A stretch of 64,000 bases of DNA from Adiantum capillus-veneris (taxonomy: Eukaryota > Streptophyta > Polypodiopsida > Polypodiales > Pteridaceae), in contig CM043944.1 of the NCBI GenBank assembly GCA_014529385.2, positions 77,397,884 through 77,461,883 on the forward strand. The letters run 5' to 3'. The first letter of the stretch is position 1, and every line of letters starts with the position of its first letter. The notes below the pieces were generated by a model. That model did not search any database. It worked only from the letters and a program-made list of their open reading frames with translations, and was not told the origin of the DNA. The position numbers and the translations under genes were made by a program. Positions 30,500-40,966 of the stretch are shown here, piece after piece.

Positions 30500-33220
30500 T
30501 GAGAGTATTTGCTTCTTGATTTTTCGAGCAAAGTGAACATGGTCAAGTTTTCTATGCTTCCTTACATAGCCTTCAATGGTCCACTGCTAAAGTTAGCCAA
30601 ATGCAATTGGAAAGAGTTCTTGAAATTGGTGAAAATATTCTTATGAAAAACAACAATAAAGACTCAATTCCATGGCATAAGGCAGGGTGGGAATCCGTTG
30701 CGAGACCTGTAGAGCAAGGTGATATTGGGATTGTTAACCCTAGTACTCATGTGGAGGCCTAGTGTGCCAAGTTTATGGTAGCAATTACAAAGCAATACCA
30801 AGCTTGGGCTATTATGACAAAGTCCATGATGGAAAATGTCAACCTATGCTTGCAAGGTGGCTGGTGGAAAGGGGTTGAGATGCACAACAAGTTGCTTGCC
30901 CCTCCGTAGTCTAAGCTAAAACTTGGGATGAAGGTTTTTCTATGGAAGGTTTTATGGGTAGCCAGAGGTATTGTTCCATATAGATGCTCACAATGCAGAA
31001 CGGCTAGTGAGGACCTCCCTCACTTATTCAAGAAGTGCTTAACAATTTGTGGTCTAGCAGGGAAGATTTGCAAATGGGTTCAAAAGTCTTGGAAGATAGG
31101 GTTCTTCAAGAACGATTTCTTCTTGGGTGGGAAGGTGCTCAAGAGCCAAGTGCTACTTATCGGCATGCAAATTGTTAATTTTTACTACTTCAAACACGTT
31201 GGAGAGGGGGAATGGGGAACACACCCGACACACAAACAACTGCCCCTATATAGCTCAGGGTATTCACAACACCCTTGTCCTCTCGAAAAACACCTTCAAA
31301 AAAAACAATTCACACTAGCAGGGCCTTGCATACACTTCGGCCAATGCACACCCACTTTGCAAAATCCTCAGACAGCTACCACACCGATCTTGCCCGCTTC
31401 TCGCACTTCCACAATTCAACACCTCTCTCTCTTTCTCTCTCACACACACAGGGGGCTCGGGGGGCGCACACGCTCACACACACCGGCACCACACACCTTG
31501 GAGACGGGCAAAGAAGAAAGGGGGGAAGGGGGGGAGACGACGCCAAAACTAGTAGTGAATGCTTCTTCTTCAAAAGAAAACAGCGTATACAAACTCCATG
31601 AACCGTGCTCAAGGCTACACCATGGCCATCGCCGCTTCATACAAAGGGGCGCACACCGCTTTCGTAACTCAATTCCATCGACAAACACTTTGACAACAAA
31701 TCCACCGCTGTCTTCGCTCGCATAGTGGCTCCTCCTCGTGGAAGCCCTCGTTGGCTTATTCTTCTGCGAGGCGCTCACTCCTCCGAGCCACTTCACAGAC
31801 AACACGTCCTGGCTTCCATTAGCAAACGCACGAAGCTTCTCTATTGCGTGCCAACTTTGATCGCCGAGCGTCCCAAAAAAACCCTCCCTTTTTTTTTTTT
31901 TTTGCAGTAGTGCATGGAGCCACTGCCCTCACTTAGCCCCCCCCTAAAAAATAAGGTTTGAACTTCTTTTTTTTTTTCCTTCTTCCCCTCTTGAGTCCAG
32001 CCACCCTTTTCTTCTTTTATTTACAACTAAGAAGACTTAAGCATTTGATTTGAATATCGTTGGTGCTCAGGTTCGCCCAATAAGTTCTTCGATCATGCCA
32101 CATGGGAGATCCACCTGTTGGCTCCGCATCATGACGACTCGACGGCCTCAAATGGCGTGTCCCAAACATAGAAAAAAGCATCCGACCATCCACGTTTGCT
32201 ACGAACTGTCGACCTCGGCCAAGCATATCTCCATGCTCCGGACTTCGATTCAGGTGCCGTCGACTCCGACTAGCATCACATGCTGCATACTACCCACCAG
32301 ACACTTGGCGAGCTCAAGAAAACACCAAATGGAGCGTTTCCTAATGTAGCCCCCGACCGCCTCGAAACTAGCCCCTGTCAAAACATGACTATCCATAACT
32401 TTCCATCCAGAAGCCCGATTCTCAATCCGAAAAGACCGGCGTGCTCCACAACTGGAGCACTTCCAGTGTATGATTTCACACCCGCCTTGACCAACCACCC
32501 GTGCCCGCCCAATCCGGCGAGGATTTGCAAACGCATCCCACTTCAACTTGCCATATCTTGCACATCCGGGCTCCGTTTGACGAGCTGCCTGGACTTGCTT
32601 GAAAAACACACCAAGCACCACATTTTGGCACACAAAACCATCACTTCGGACACATGAGGCCACCATCCAATTTAGCACCTGGTAGCATACCATCGGCCTA
32701 AAAAGCCACGTCAAACCTACATTTCCACATCCACCTCGCTGCAGCCACACTTCATAGCCACACTATCACCATACCATGCACAAGCTTGCATATAGATCAC
32801 TGCATGGGCCATCTTCTACCGTCGACAGCATTTGGCTGTACCAACGTGTGGAAGGCCAAGAACTATCCGGTCTTTGAGAACACCCTGAAAATAGCTAGGT
32901 TCACAAAGATTATACAAGAAATCAGGGAAGCAATTGTCGCCATTGGGAAATGGATGAACTCTGATGAGTGGAACGAGGCAATTTGTGCCACAATGAATAG
33001 TTAGTACTTTGGTCCTTGCTTAGGTCAAGGTTTACTCGATGTTTAACCAAGTTTCTCTTTGGTGTCCTTTTCATTATTTTGGGGTGGATCCCCAGTCAGT
33101 CGATGTATCTATGCTTGGGAGACATCATGGCTTGGCACAAGCATGACTAGAATTTGTAATTCTTGCGTTATGCTAATATAATTCACTCACCATCGTGAGT
33201 TCTGCACAAAAAAAAGAGAT
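30500..33220 (+). mobile_element. L1-type LINE 3' part, split by a 1.64-kb insert
   Basis: Post-RT region ESVARPVEQGDIGIVNP (about 30690) and the reverse-transcriptase zinc-binding domain VFLWKVLWVARGIVPYRCSQC...HLF (30928-31040: C-x2-C then H and C), continuing to FYYFKH at 31196. After the insert it resumes VWKAKNYPVFEN (about 32848), ends with a stop at 33001-33003, has a 3' untranslated region and closes with an A8 run at about 33209-33217. The RT domain itself is absent (5' truncation, usual for LINEs). Stops such as the TAG at 30762 show decay. Confidence 0.8.
31200..32843. mobile_element. 1.64-kb insert in the LINE, TG..CA ends, 4-bp duplication ACGT
   Basis: ACGT occurs at 31196-31199 and 32844-32847. 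Removing the insert and one ACGT restores TTCAAACACGTGTGGAAGGC, which reads FKHVWKA in the LINE frame. The ends are TGGAGAGG...GTACCA, like a solo LTR. The inside is GC-richer than its surroundings, with a CTATATAG box at about 31246, a coding-like patch at 31602-31900 (MNRAQGYTMAIAASYKG, then a one-base shift and APPRGSPRWLILLRG) and a T-run plus GCAG at about 31890. It could be a solo LTR of an unlisted family or an element carrying a gene scrap. Confidence 0.6.
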
Positions 33221-34640
33221 CTTATTAAAGAGACTTTTGGAAGTTACAAGAGGGAGATCTATGCTAGACACAGAGTAGCATGTGAGACCATAGAGCAAGG
33301 AAGATCACGGTAGCTTGCGATAGGGCTTGCACGTGGTTGCAGCTACTGGAGGTGCTAGAGTTCATGGTGGGATTTCTCCCCAATGATAGAGAGAAAAATC
33401 TGAGGACTTGATGGTGTGATGACACCCTTCAAGAGGTGACTCTTCTGGTGGCAACATGAGTGTGTATTGGTGGCAGTGAAGGGGGGTATTGGATGGGGCA
33501 TGGCACCCTATATAGCCTAGTTTCTTCATCTTTGAGAGATTGTTTTGATTGATGTTCACTCTTTCTCCTTAGGTATGTCATTGTTCTTATGTGTTCTATG
33601 TGGGGACATAAGGTAAGCATTGAAAGCATCTATACTATATATAAAGGGGGGAGCGATCTTGCACCCTGTGACATTGCCTACTGGTCAACACTGCTTTGTT
33701 AGTTATCTATTTTGATAGCCAAACTTACTTAAAGCTTAAAAGTCTACGGATACTTTTAAAACGGTTTAACACAAAAAAATCACTTTTTAAAATTGTAAAT
33801 GCATACTTCATCTTCAGTGCACATTTCAATGAAAACACACCACCCTTTGGTCTAGAAACTAGTCTAGCTTGGTGGGCTTTGCTATATAACATCTATAGAA
33901 TATAGCAAGACATATAAAAGTTGACATTTAGTATCGCACACTAAAAGAAACAAGAGCATGAGTAATTTGGCAACGGTGGCATTGCGTGAAAGGGATATAC
34001 ACGTGGAAAATGATATTATGTTTTTGGGAGGACGCAAAGTTAAGACCTGAGAGGGTTAGTTAGTAGAAGCAGACACATTTTAAAATTGTTATTATGTTTA
34101 TTTATTGTGGGAGTACAAATTTATGAGAATCAAATAGATTGATATTAGAAATCAACATGTTGGTTTAAATAAAATAGCAAGTATTTTAACAATGAACCAA
34201 TATACTTGTGTGAATTTCAAATGGATTATGGGCACAATAATTGAGAAAAGAAAGAAAGAGGATGTTGAGTTCGCAGAGAGAACAACAGCTTTCAATGAGA
34301 TGTGTACGACAGTGGCAAAGGAAAATTTAAATCTTTCTTTTTTGTTTCAAGAACATGTCTTTCTTGTAGTAGTGAGGGGGATGAGCTTGTAGAACATTAT
34401 ATCCAATTGAGGCTATATATATAATGGCATCAATTGTTTATTCTAAAGTAAAGATTTACAAGGTGCATTTACTACTGTAATGTACTCATGTATTCACTAC
34501 TTATGCATTTATTACTTTAATACACCACATGCATTGACTAACATGTGCAAATCTTGATCAACATTGAAGGTATAGTTCTGAAAACAACGTCCAAGTAAAC
34601 TAAAACAAACAAGAGTCTCTTGAGGAGACCAGGCAATAGA
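33221..34640. other. Unassigned sequence
   Basis: AT-rich in its second half. No coding motif recognised on either strand. The box CTATATATAAAGGGG at about 33635 resembles a promoter, but no gene follows it. Short open stretches (for example 33696-33905, 34192-34392) lack known domains. Confidence 0.4.
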
Positions 34641-34649
34641 ATTTGGCGT

Positions 34650-34990
34650 TCTACTAAGAGCACCTACTATAACGTTATATCGACCTTTGCGTTATGGTAA
34701 CCCACCCCCACCTCCTTTCCTTTTGCTCTAGAACAAAGTGCTTCGCATGCTTAAATATAATTATAAATTGGTTTGATTTGTGAACCATTTTATTCTTTCA
34801 TTGTCAACAAACTGGCTCCACACAAATAATGTCTCCAATTTCTCTTTTGGAGTAATTATGTTGTATGCTTTCAAGTTTCTTGCTCTTGAAAGCCATTAGT
34901 CGACCCGTTTGGAGTAAAATTGCACCAATAACTAGAACTAGCATCCATTTTGTAGAACTAAATGAAAAAACATAGAAGCTATTTTCTCAG
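34650..34990 (-). pseudogene. Gypsy RNase H scrap
   Basis: Clearly related in sequence to 1400-1740, the RNase H of the old gypsy relic. Shared pieces include AACCATTTTAT, CACAAATAATG and ACTAGCATCCATTTTGTAGA-like stretches. On the minus strand the later part reads IKWFTNQTNL, as in DHESIKWF there. It is too decayed for a continuous frame and has no flanking LTR that I can see. Confidence 0.65.
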
Positions 34991-36265
34991 GACAGATTAT
35001 GCATCCGACTTGAATAAGAGAGGAGAGAAAGTGTAGAAAGAGATAACTTCATCTCAACTTCAACATTGAAGGCCTTGAATACACACACTCTTGACAAAGA
35101 AGAGAAAGAGGATTCAACAAAAAGAGAGGGATTGTGTGCGTAGTATCACACACACACACACACACACACACATGGTTTTACTTTTGGTCTCGGCTCTCCA
35201 CATCAATGGTATCATCTTTTTGGGCATGGTGAGTGACAACAAGAGCACATTGGCTTTCTTGACACTTGGTATCGCCGAGGTGTTTCCATCCCGCAAAAAT
35301 AATTGGCATCTACTTTGCAACATCAACTGTAGATTTTCACATGCTCTCTAACATTGTAGAGAGCAACACTGGGAGATAGGTTAGAGATTGCCATTGGCAA
35401 TATTTCTATGTATTTTTTGAGAGAAAATTTGGATTGACATATGCATGTTCTTTGTGGTATTGCTTATGCATAGCTGTTGATGGATTCTCAGAGACAACTC
35501 TTAGATATAGTTTTACACGCACAGAGACAGTCTCACAGGTTCTCTTGACATAGTGTATTTGCAAGCATCTTTGGTAGTGACGGCCATTACAATTCCAACG
35601 GGAGTTTTGGATGCATATAGTTTATGCATGAGTAGCACTTGAGAGTGCTTATGCTCTGTTGAGAGCGTTTCTCCCCACAAAGAGATGGCTCTGTGCTTTT
35701 GTTTGCATACTCATTGGCACCTGAGTGTGTGTCCTACGGCTTTGCAATGACAATTTCACATTTTGGATGTACGTTGTGTTATGGATACTGCCATTGTATG
35801 TCATTGTGGAGCCAATTTTGGCTTGTTTTGATAGTCTCGACTGTTTTTGAGACTCGGTCCAAAAGAGCTCTTTTTGAGACTCTGGCTAGTCGTGTTTGCA
35901 TAACCTTTTGTGAGGGTCATTGCATGAGGTTTTTGGAAGCCAACAATTGGGGGCGGTGTTACCCAATGTGAGGTGGATTAGGTTGTTGGAGATCCCCATT
36001 TGTGACCTCGACATATGATATGTATAGACAAGTATAGGTGCTTTGATACCAAGTTGACAGTCTTTTGATAATTTTTTTGAGCAATATATGCCAGTTATGC
36101 CCAGAGAGCACTCTTGATATTTTATGCGTTGATTTTGTCTTGAGTTTTGCTTGCGACTTTGATCTCCGTACATAGGAGACTCTGCTTATAACACTCTTCT
36201 GCATTGACATTGTAGTGATTTTGCTGAGTTTTCAGTTGAGATTTTCATCTCTGTACAAAGGAGAC
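34991..36265. other. Unassigned sequence with a (CA)n tract
   Basis: (AC)n at 35149-35172. Repeated short phrases such as GAGACTC/GAGACT around 35850-35885, and ATCTCCGTACATAGGAGACT (36161) echoed by ATCTCTGTACAAAGGAGACT (36247). CTTTGATACCAAG at about 36041 would be a minus-strand initiator-Met primer site, hinting at an LTR-element border. No gene is supported. Confidence 0.4.
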
Positions 36266-36312
36266 TGTGTCCATTTGCCTGCACCTTGGTGAGTACATTT
36301 TCTTTACGATTA

Positions 36313-36953
36313 TGGACAAGACTATTGCAAAGGAATTATGGGAATCATTATGCTCAGCTTGGGATGGCAAAAGTGCCTTGCACAAAGTTTCATTCATGAA
36401 AAAGCTCATGCCTTTGAATATGAAAGAGCACACCAGTGTAAGCTTGGACTTAAATGAGTTCAATAGCTTGTGTGCAACTTAAATAAAAGGGGCTTAATTT
36501 CGATGAAAAAATGAAAGCCATTTTCTTGCCATGTTCTTTGCCCGCATCATGGGATATATTCAACATTGCCATTAGTAATTCCGCCCCTAAGGGCAACCTT
36601 GTTTTTAGTGATGTTACTGGCGCTTTGCTCATGGAAGAGATCAGACATCAATCTCTTGACACTAGTGGGGATGGTGATGCGTATATGGCTAGTGGAAACA
36701 ACAAGAGAAACAATCAAAGGTAGAGAGATTGTAGTCATTGTCATTGTCGTTCTCAGGATCGCAAGAATGCATGTAGCAAGAGTCATGGACGTGTAGGAAC
36801 ATTGAATGCTACCATTGTTACAAGAAAGGACACATGAAAAAGGATTCTTGTTTTTTGCAAAAAGAGAAGGGTAAATCCATTGTCGTAAGTTGTGCACCTC
36901 CTAAAAGCAATGTGAAGATCGTGGGGCTCAATGTCGTTGAGTCTCCACATGTT
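36313..36953 (+). pseudogene. Copia gag fragment of another family
   Basis: MDKTIAKELWESLCSAWDGKS and FMKKLMPLNMKEHTSV (36313-36440) are a UBN2-type copia gag core. After a stop at 36481 it continues as KAIFLPCSLPASWDIF. A zinc knuckle follows at about 36803-36850, CYHCYKKGHMKKDSC, with one extra residue before the last Cys. It is cut at 36953 by the LTR of family A copy 2, and the rest is not found on the far side within the window. Confidence 0.75.
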
Positions 36954-37642
36954 TGTCATAAAATGTAATATCTAACCAAGCCAAATGATTTTCTCATATT
37001 AAACTGATCATTTAATGTGGGAGAATAAACAGGAACAAGGATTAGGATATAGACATTTGCTTATGGATCTATCTCAACAAGGGGCCAAGGTAAAAGGGTC
37101 CAAATGAGAGATGCTCTGTCAAAGAGTAATGCTACCTAATGGATCTTAAAGACCTTAGGGTTAGCTTCATTAAAGACCTCCAAAGGCTAGTGTTCAAAAA
37201 TCCTTAGACCTAGAACCTTAAGCAAGTTGGGGCTGACCTTGAGGTGGGAACCCTACCCAAGCTTGAGGTTCCTTTCATGCTTGCTGACTAAGGTGCTTAA
37301 GGTGTTTGTGGAAACCGTGCCCAAGCACCTTGAGGTGCTTGTCATGCTTAAATGACTAAGCAATTTCAAACATAATCTCTCAAGAGGCATAAAAGATTGT
37401 CATTCTTAAATGATTAAGGTGCTTGAAGTGTTCAACTCAAACATGGTCTCTTAAGAAGCGTAAAAGACACATGTCAAGATCCTCCCCATTTTTCTTGCCT
37501 TCATGGTATGCTTGAATCCTATTGGATAGGATTTAAAAGGGTCCAATGAGAATTTAGATGTATTTAAATAAATAATTAAGCTCTTTCTCTCAAAGAGATA
37601 AAAGAGGACACTTGTCCAAATGATATAATTAAATAATTCAAA

Positions 37643-37677
<35 letters not shown>

Positions 37678-37895
37678 GGGGTTGACCAAGCATGAGAGGG
37701 GGTGCTGATTTGGGCATCCTTATACTTTCCCTCACTCTCTCTCTCTCTCTCATTGTTGAACTGCAAAGTGCAAGAGCTCCATCTCCTTCTTCAAGCTTGT
37801 TGAGAAGTTGAGAGCCTACACCAACACTCTTGGCTATGGAATGCAAATCCAACCAAGAGCCATGTTTAAATGCTTAAGCTTTCCATCTTCTCCAT
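36954..37895 (+). repeat. Family A copy 2, first LTR, left part
   Basis: TGTCATAAAATGTAATATC onwards, with the usual 'CTTGAGG/GACTAAGG' region, (GA)n at 37643-37680 and 'GCAAATCCAACC'. It breaks off at TTCTCCAT (37888-37895), the hAT target site. The uninterrupted LTR at 50826-50841 reads CTTCTCCATCTTCATT. Confidence 0.95.
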
Positions 37896-37913
37896 CTGCG
37901 TTGCATTTATACG
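37896..37913 (+). repeat. hAT left terminal inverted repeat
   Basis: CTGCGTTGCATTTATACG. It pairs with the right end at 45475-45491, with two mismatches after CT, one extra T and one further difference. Just inside lie TTCGATCGAAAAATATTTCG (about 37997) and ATTCGATCGAAAAGC (about 38052). Confidence 0.75.
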
Positions 37914-38212
37914 CTCGTATAACAAAAATTATACCTATAAAACGTCAATATACGCTGTATTTCCGAATAATTACCGAATAGCCGTATAAAACCGTTTTCG
38001 ATCGAAAAATATTTCGATTGAAAAACTGTATATATATATACAATCGTCGCCATATTCGATCGAAAAGCATTGTGGACTTTTTTGGAGTTTAGAGAGCTTG
38101 AAGCTTTTGAGAGTTTGACAGATAGCGACAGCGTCTTTGGTTTACAGCGGTTTTCAGGTAAATTTTTTAAATTTTCAGTAAATACTAATTTTTTTTTGTT
38201 GTTGTGCCAGAC

Positions 38213-38490
38213 TTGTGTGGTGCAGTAGTTTCGGCTCTCACCACAAAGTTGGCTTGTAGGTCGTAGGCCACTTCGTGGTGTGTAGCCATATGGTTCACTC
38301 CAGAGGTGTGTAGAATATAGTTTCCTTTCCCGTGGTGTGTAGTTATATAACTCACTCTAGGGAAGGCTTAGGGTAAATTTAGATTCTCACTCGTATGGTG
38401 TAGTAGTATATCTCTCACCATAGAGATGAGTTAGGATTAGAGGTCGACTCGTGGAGTGTAGTAGGCATGATGCTACACCTCTCACTTCAG
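38213..38490 (+). repeat. Left subterminal repeat array of the hAT (5 units, about 57-63 bp)
   Basis: Units headed GTGGTGCAGTAG, GTGGTGTGTAGCC, GTGGTGTGTAGTTATAT, ATGGTGTAGTAG and GTGGAGTGTAGTAGG begin at about 38217, 38275, 38332, 38395 and 38451. Each is followed after 10-20 bp by a CTCAC or TCACT element. The complement of this module (GTGAG...CTACACAC) recurs at the other end of the element. Such clusters are where hAT transposases usually bind; that role is inference. Confidence 0.65.
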
Positions 38491-38499
38491 AGTGGCCTA

Positions 38500-39082
38500 T
38501 AAAATTTACAATCTTAAAGTAAATCATTATTGATTATTCTACATAGAAGCACAAAGATTAACGTTTGTCATTTTAAGAGTGTAGAGATGTATACTTTATG
38601 CCCTCTTCATCTTAATGCGACTTTCGTTATTTTTGTGCTTCTATTTCTGTAGTAACATCATTGTTCATCAGCAGATGAATTGGTGTTACTCTGAACGTAG
38701 ATATATACAACAATTGATTTACATTTGAGATTGTTGAGTTGTTTGCTGATGGTTGTGTTGTGCGTTCCACACACTTTATTAGAAATAGCTTATAAAATTT
38801 ACAATTTTAGATTAAGTTTTTCTGTCATATGTGTTACATAGAAACACAACCGTTACCACTCGTTATATTAAGAGTGAAGAGATGCATATTTTCATGCCCT
38901 CTTCATCTTAATGTGACATACTGGTTACTCATGTGTTTCATATTCCAAAAGAACATTTTTCATCATTAAATGACTTGGTGTTGTTTTGGACATAAACACA
39001 TACGATAGGCAACTTACATATGCAATTGTTAATTTATCCACTGATAGTTGTGTTGTGAGTTCCACACACTTTATCAGGGATT
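38500..39082 (+). repeat. Two tandem copies of a ~290-bp unit with an internal hairpin
   Basis: Unit 1 starts TATAAAATTTACAATCTTA (about 38500) and unit 2 TATAAAATTTACAATTTTAG (about 38790). Each ends with TTCCACACACTTTAT. Within unit 1, TAGAAGCACAAAGATTAACG (about 38546) is complementary to the stretch ending TTTTTGTGCTTCTA (38643), with AAGAGTG/CCCTCTTCATCTTAA forming the inner stem. Unit 2 has the matching foldback. Confidence 0.75.
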
Positions 39083-39270
39083 AGATTGATAAAAACTATC
39101 AATCTATTTTACAAGAGCATCGAGAACTTGTGCTGAGATTATCTCACACTAGCTGAGCTGTTCACATGTACGATTTTCCAACCCTTTAGATGTAATTTCT
39201 TTCATCATCTTACACTTCTGCACATAGCAGGGTCCAGTTCTTGTGCTGAAAGCATCTCACACTCCTGGCC

Positions 39271-39275
<5 letters not shown>

Positions 39276-39349
<74 letters not shown>
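39276..39349. repeat. (CT)n microsatellite, 74 bp
   Basis: Uninterrupted CT array inside the proposed intron of the cargo gene. Confidence 0.98.
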
Positions 39350-39353
<4 letters not shown>

Positions 39354-39555
39354 AATTTAATTTTCATGGTCGATTCGCACAATGTGGTTTGTAATCATAA
39401 GATTTTCTCTTTAATTTGCAATAATTTAATATTATTTAATAAATTTGAATCATCATTTAATATATATAGGATTAACACTCATTATATAATAACTATGTTA
39501 CTATGGTGTACAATATTTTCGTAAGATTCTTAATTTATAATTTTGTCATACAGAT

Positions 39556-40108
39556 ATGGCAGACACGAAGCTAGCGAAACATCAACGAAAGTTCGTCTCC
39601 GAAGTGATTGTGAGACACTTCCATTACACGTCAGAGGCAGAGATTAGGGTTTAAACCCTGTCGCTTCGGAGCATTTTTATCAGCTTACAGAGACTCTAAC
39701 CAAGTCTGTGTTTGAGCATCTCTCTCCAGGCAGAGTTTGCACCAGCTATTTTTGACATAGCCCTCCTAAAATCAGGTGCTTTAGTAAACATGGTCAAACA
39801 AACCATTGGATAGATCATGAAAACCTTTCAAGAACTGAAAAATCCTGCAATTACTTCCTTGCCAAACATAGCTGAGCGCATACATCTTGTGTAACAGCTT
39901 TACACGGAGTTCAAGAGCAAGGAAAAGTTAGAAAGAGCAGCAAAGCGTGCAAGAGTGGAAGCCAGCTCTTCTGAAGCTGCTGTTGAACCAGAAATCATTC
40001 TTAGAACAGAGCCTGCAATGTCATCCGTTGCTACATTAGACCTCTCAGCTACCACCTATTTTACACCTTTTACCCGACACAGCCGTCTTCAATATCCAAG
40101 CTCCACAG
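39556..40108 (+). pseudogene. N-terminal region of the kinase-like cargo gene (broken)
   Basis: Starts MADTKLAKHQRKFVSEVIVR at the proposed acceptor site. Coding-like sequence continues with frameshifts and stops (TAA at about 39652; stops within the AEFAPAIFDIALLKSGALV...ELKNPAITSLPNIAERIH stretch, about 39730-39890). The Lys/Glu-rich helix KSKEKLERAAKRARVEASSS (about 39914-39972) looks like a nuclear-localisation-type segment. The stretch then runs into the kinase domain through one frame change near 40100. I recognise no family for these roughly 180 residues. It may also be that short introns account for some of the breaks. Confidence 0.5.
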
Positions 40109-40966
40109 ATGGGAGAGGGAAGATGGGCACATGTGAAGTGTGTGGGTGTCACACATCCCGCTTTCAAAGATCAAGTGTATGTTTCAAAAGTGTTCAAAGT
40201 ACACTTACATGGGCCCACCATGGAGCAACAGGTCAAAGACGAAGCAACAATTTTGGATATTTCACATCGAGGTATTATCTACCCTCTTGCCATGGTGCGC
40301 CACGTGGAGCGACCAATGCTCATTTCACGATTTTGGAATGGCGGCCATGTGGAGCAATGGATCAAAGAATGCACTGCAGACGGCAGCCAGCCTGTCATTC
40401 GCGATTACGTACTCACTGCAGGAACAATAGAGCTATTCCATGAGAATATTTTGCAGATTATCAATGCTCTCCTCCAAACTCTGAAGTATATACATACGCA
40501 TAACTACCTCCACAATGATCTACACTCTCAGAATATGATGCTGCATTTTGGCGAAAAAGGTGTTTACGCCGGCATTGTGGATTGGGGTTCATGCACCAAA
40601 ACAAATACGACAGCCGGTTTTCCTCCTCTACGCGATATGCAGATAGAAACTAGAAAACAATATGAGAGAGATTATCCATGGGCAGCCCTCGAATGTATAT
40701 CTAGTAATCCTCCCTCCTGGACCAAAGCTATGGATATTTATTCCATGTGTCATACATGTAAACGCATTTTGAAGTGCTTACCAGAGCCCCAAGAACAAAG
40801 CAAGATACATTTTTTGAGTAATGTACTTGCTCATCTTGAAACCAGCAAGTGCCAAAACCCCAAAACACGGCCTAATGCTTTTGATCTCTCCTTATGTTTA
40901 AATGGTGCCCATAGAGTGGGTTACAACATTGTAATGACATCTGGCTTACGAACAGCTGATGATTAA
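40088..40966 (+). CDS. Protein-kinase-like domain carried by the hAT transposon
   Basis: 285 codons are open from 40109. The kinase domain starts slightly upstream (about 40088), so the first Met is not the natural start. Subdomains in order, counted from that Met: glycine loop GEGRWAHV (2-9), beta-3 Lys in VYVSKVFK (K27), helix-C Glu in KDEATILDISHRGII (E45), catalytic loop YLHNDLHSQN (H135, D137, N142), metal-binding D-W-G in IVDWGSC (158-160), the APE equivalent WAALE (191-195) and the helix-F Asp in KAMDIYSM (D209). All residues needed for phosphotransfer are present, although HRD is HND and DFG is DWG. Length fits a whole kinase domain. It is closest in style to eukaryotic Ser/Thr kinases, but the family is not one I recognise. 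It is less decayed than neighbouring retroelement genes. An active kinase, or a pseudokinase that binds transposase or host factors, are both possible. Confidence 0.8.
   Translation, partial: FNIQAPQMGEGRWAHVKCVGVTHPAFKDQVYVSKVFKVHLHGPTMEQQVKDEATILDISHRGIIYPLAMVRHVERPMLISRFWNGGHVEQWIKECTADGSQPVIRDYVLTAGTIELFHENILQIINALLQTLKYIHTHNYLHNDLHSQNMMLHFGEKGVYAGIVDWGSCTKTNTTAGFPPLRDMQIETRKQYERDYPWAALECISSNPPSWTKAMDIYSMCHTCKRILKCLPEPQEQSKIHFLSNVLAHLETSKCQNPKTRPNAFDLSLCLNGAHRVGYNIVMTSGLRTADD

Larger units (their letters stand above)
38050..39555 (+). promoter_or_regulatory. Proposed promoter, leader exon and intron of the kinase-like cargo gene
   Basis: TATAAAA (37985) or the GTATATATATATAC run (about 38028) could serve as TATA box. 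A leader exon would end CAG/GTAAAT, with the intron starting at 38158. The acceptor TTTTGTCATACAG/AT ends at 39553, three bases before the ATG of MADTKLAKHQRK at 39556. The intron is 1396 bp and contains the subterminal units, a duplicated hairpin and a (CT)n tract. This is inferred from splice-site consensus only. Confidence 0.45.

Noticed and set aside
31193-32850. 9-bp inverted repeat ACACGTTGG ... CCAACGTGT as terminal repeats of a DNA transposon
   Set aside because: The outer part of the match comes from the palindromic target ACACGTGT. Only TGG/CCA belongs to the insert, which fits LTR-type ends better.
36041-36053. Minus-strand primer site and an LTR border
   Set aside because: CTTTGATACCAAG is compatible with a degenerate initiator-Met primer site, but I find no LTR ends or coding sequence on the minus strand to support an element.
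38213-38490. CRISPR-like array in the hAT left end
   Set aside because: The units are diverged, spacers are not unique and regular, there are no cas genes, and the setting is a plant transposon.
40140-40430. A second small protein overlapping the kinase frame
   Set aside because: Its residues are simply the kinase region read in the wrong frame. The kinase motifs fix the true frame.
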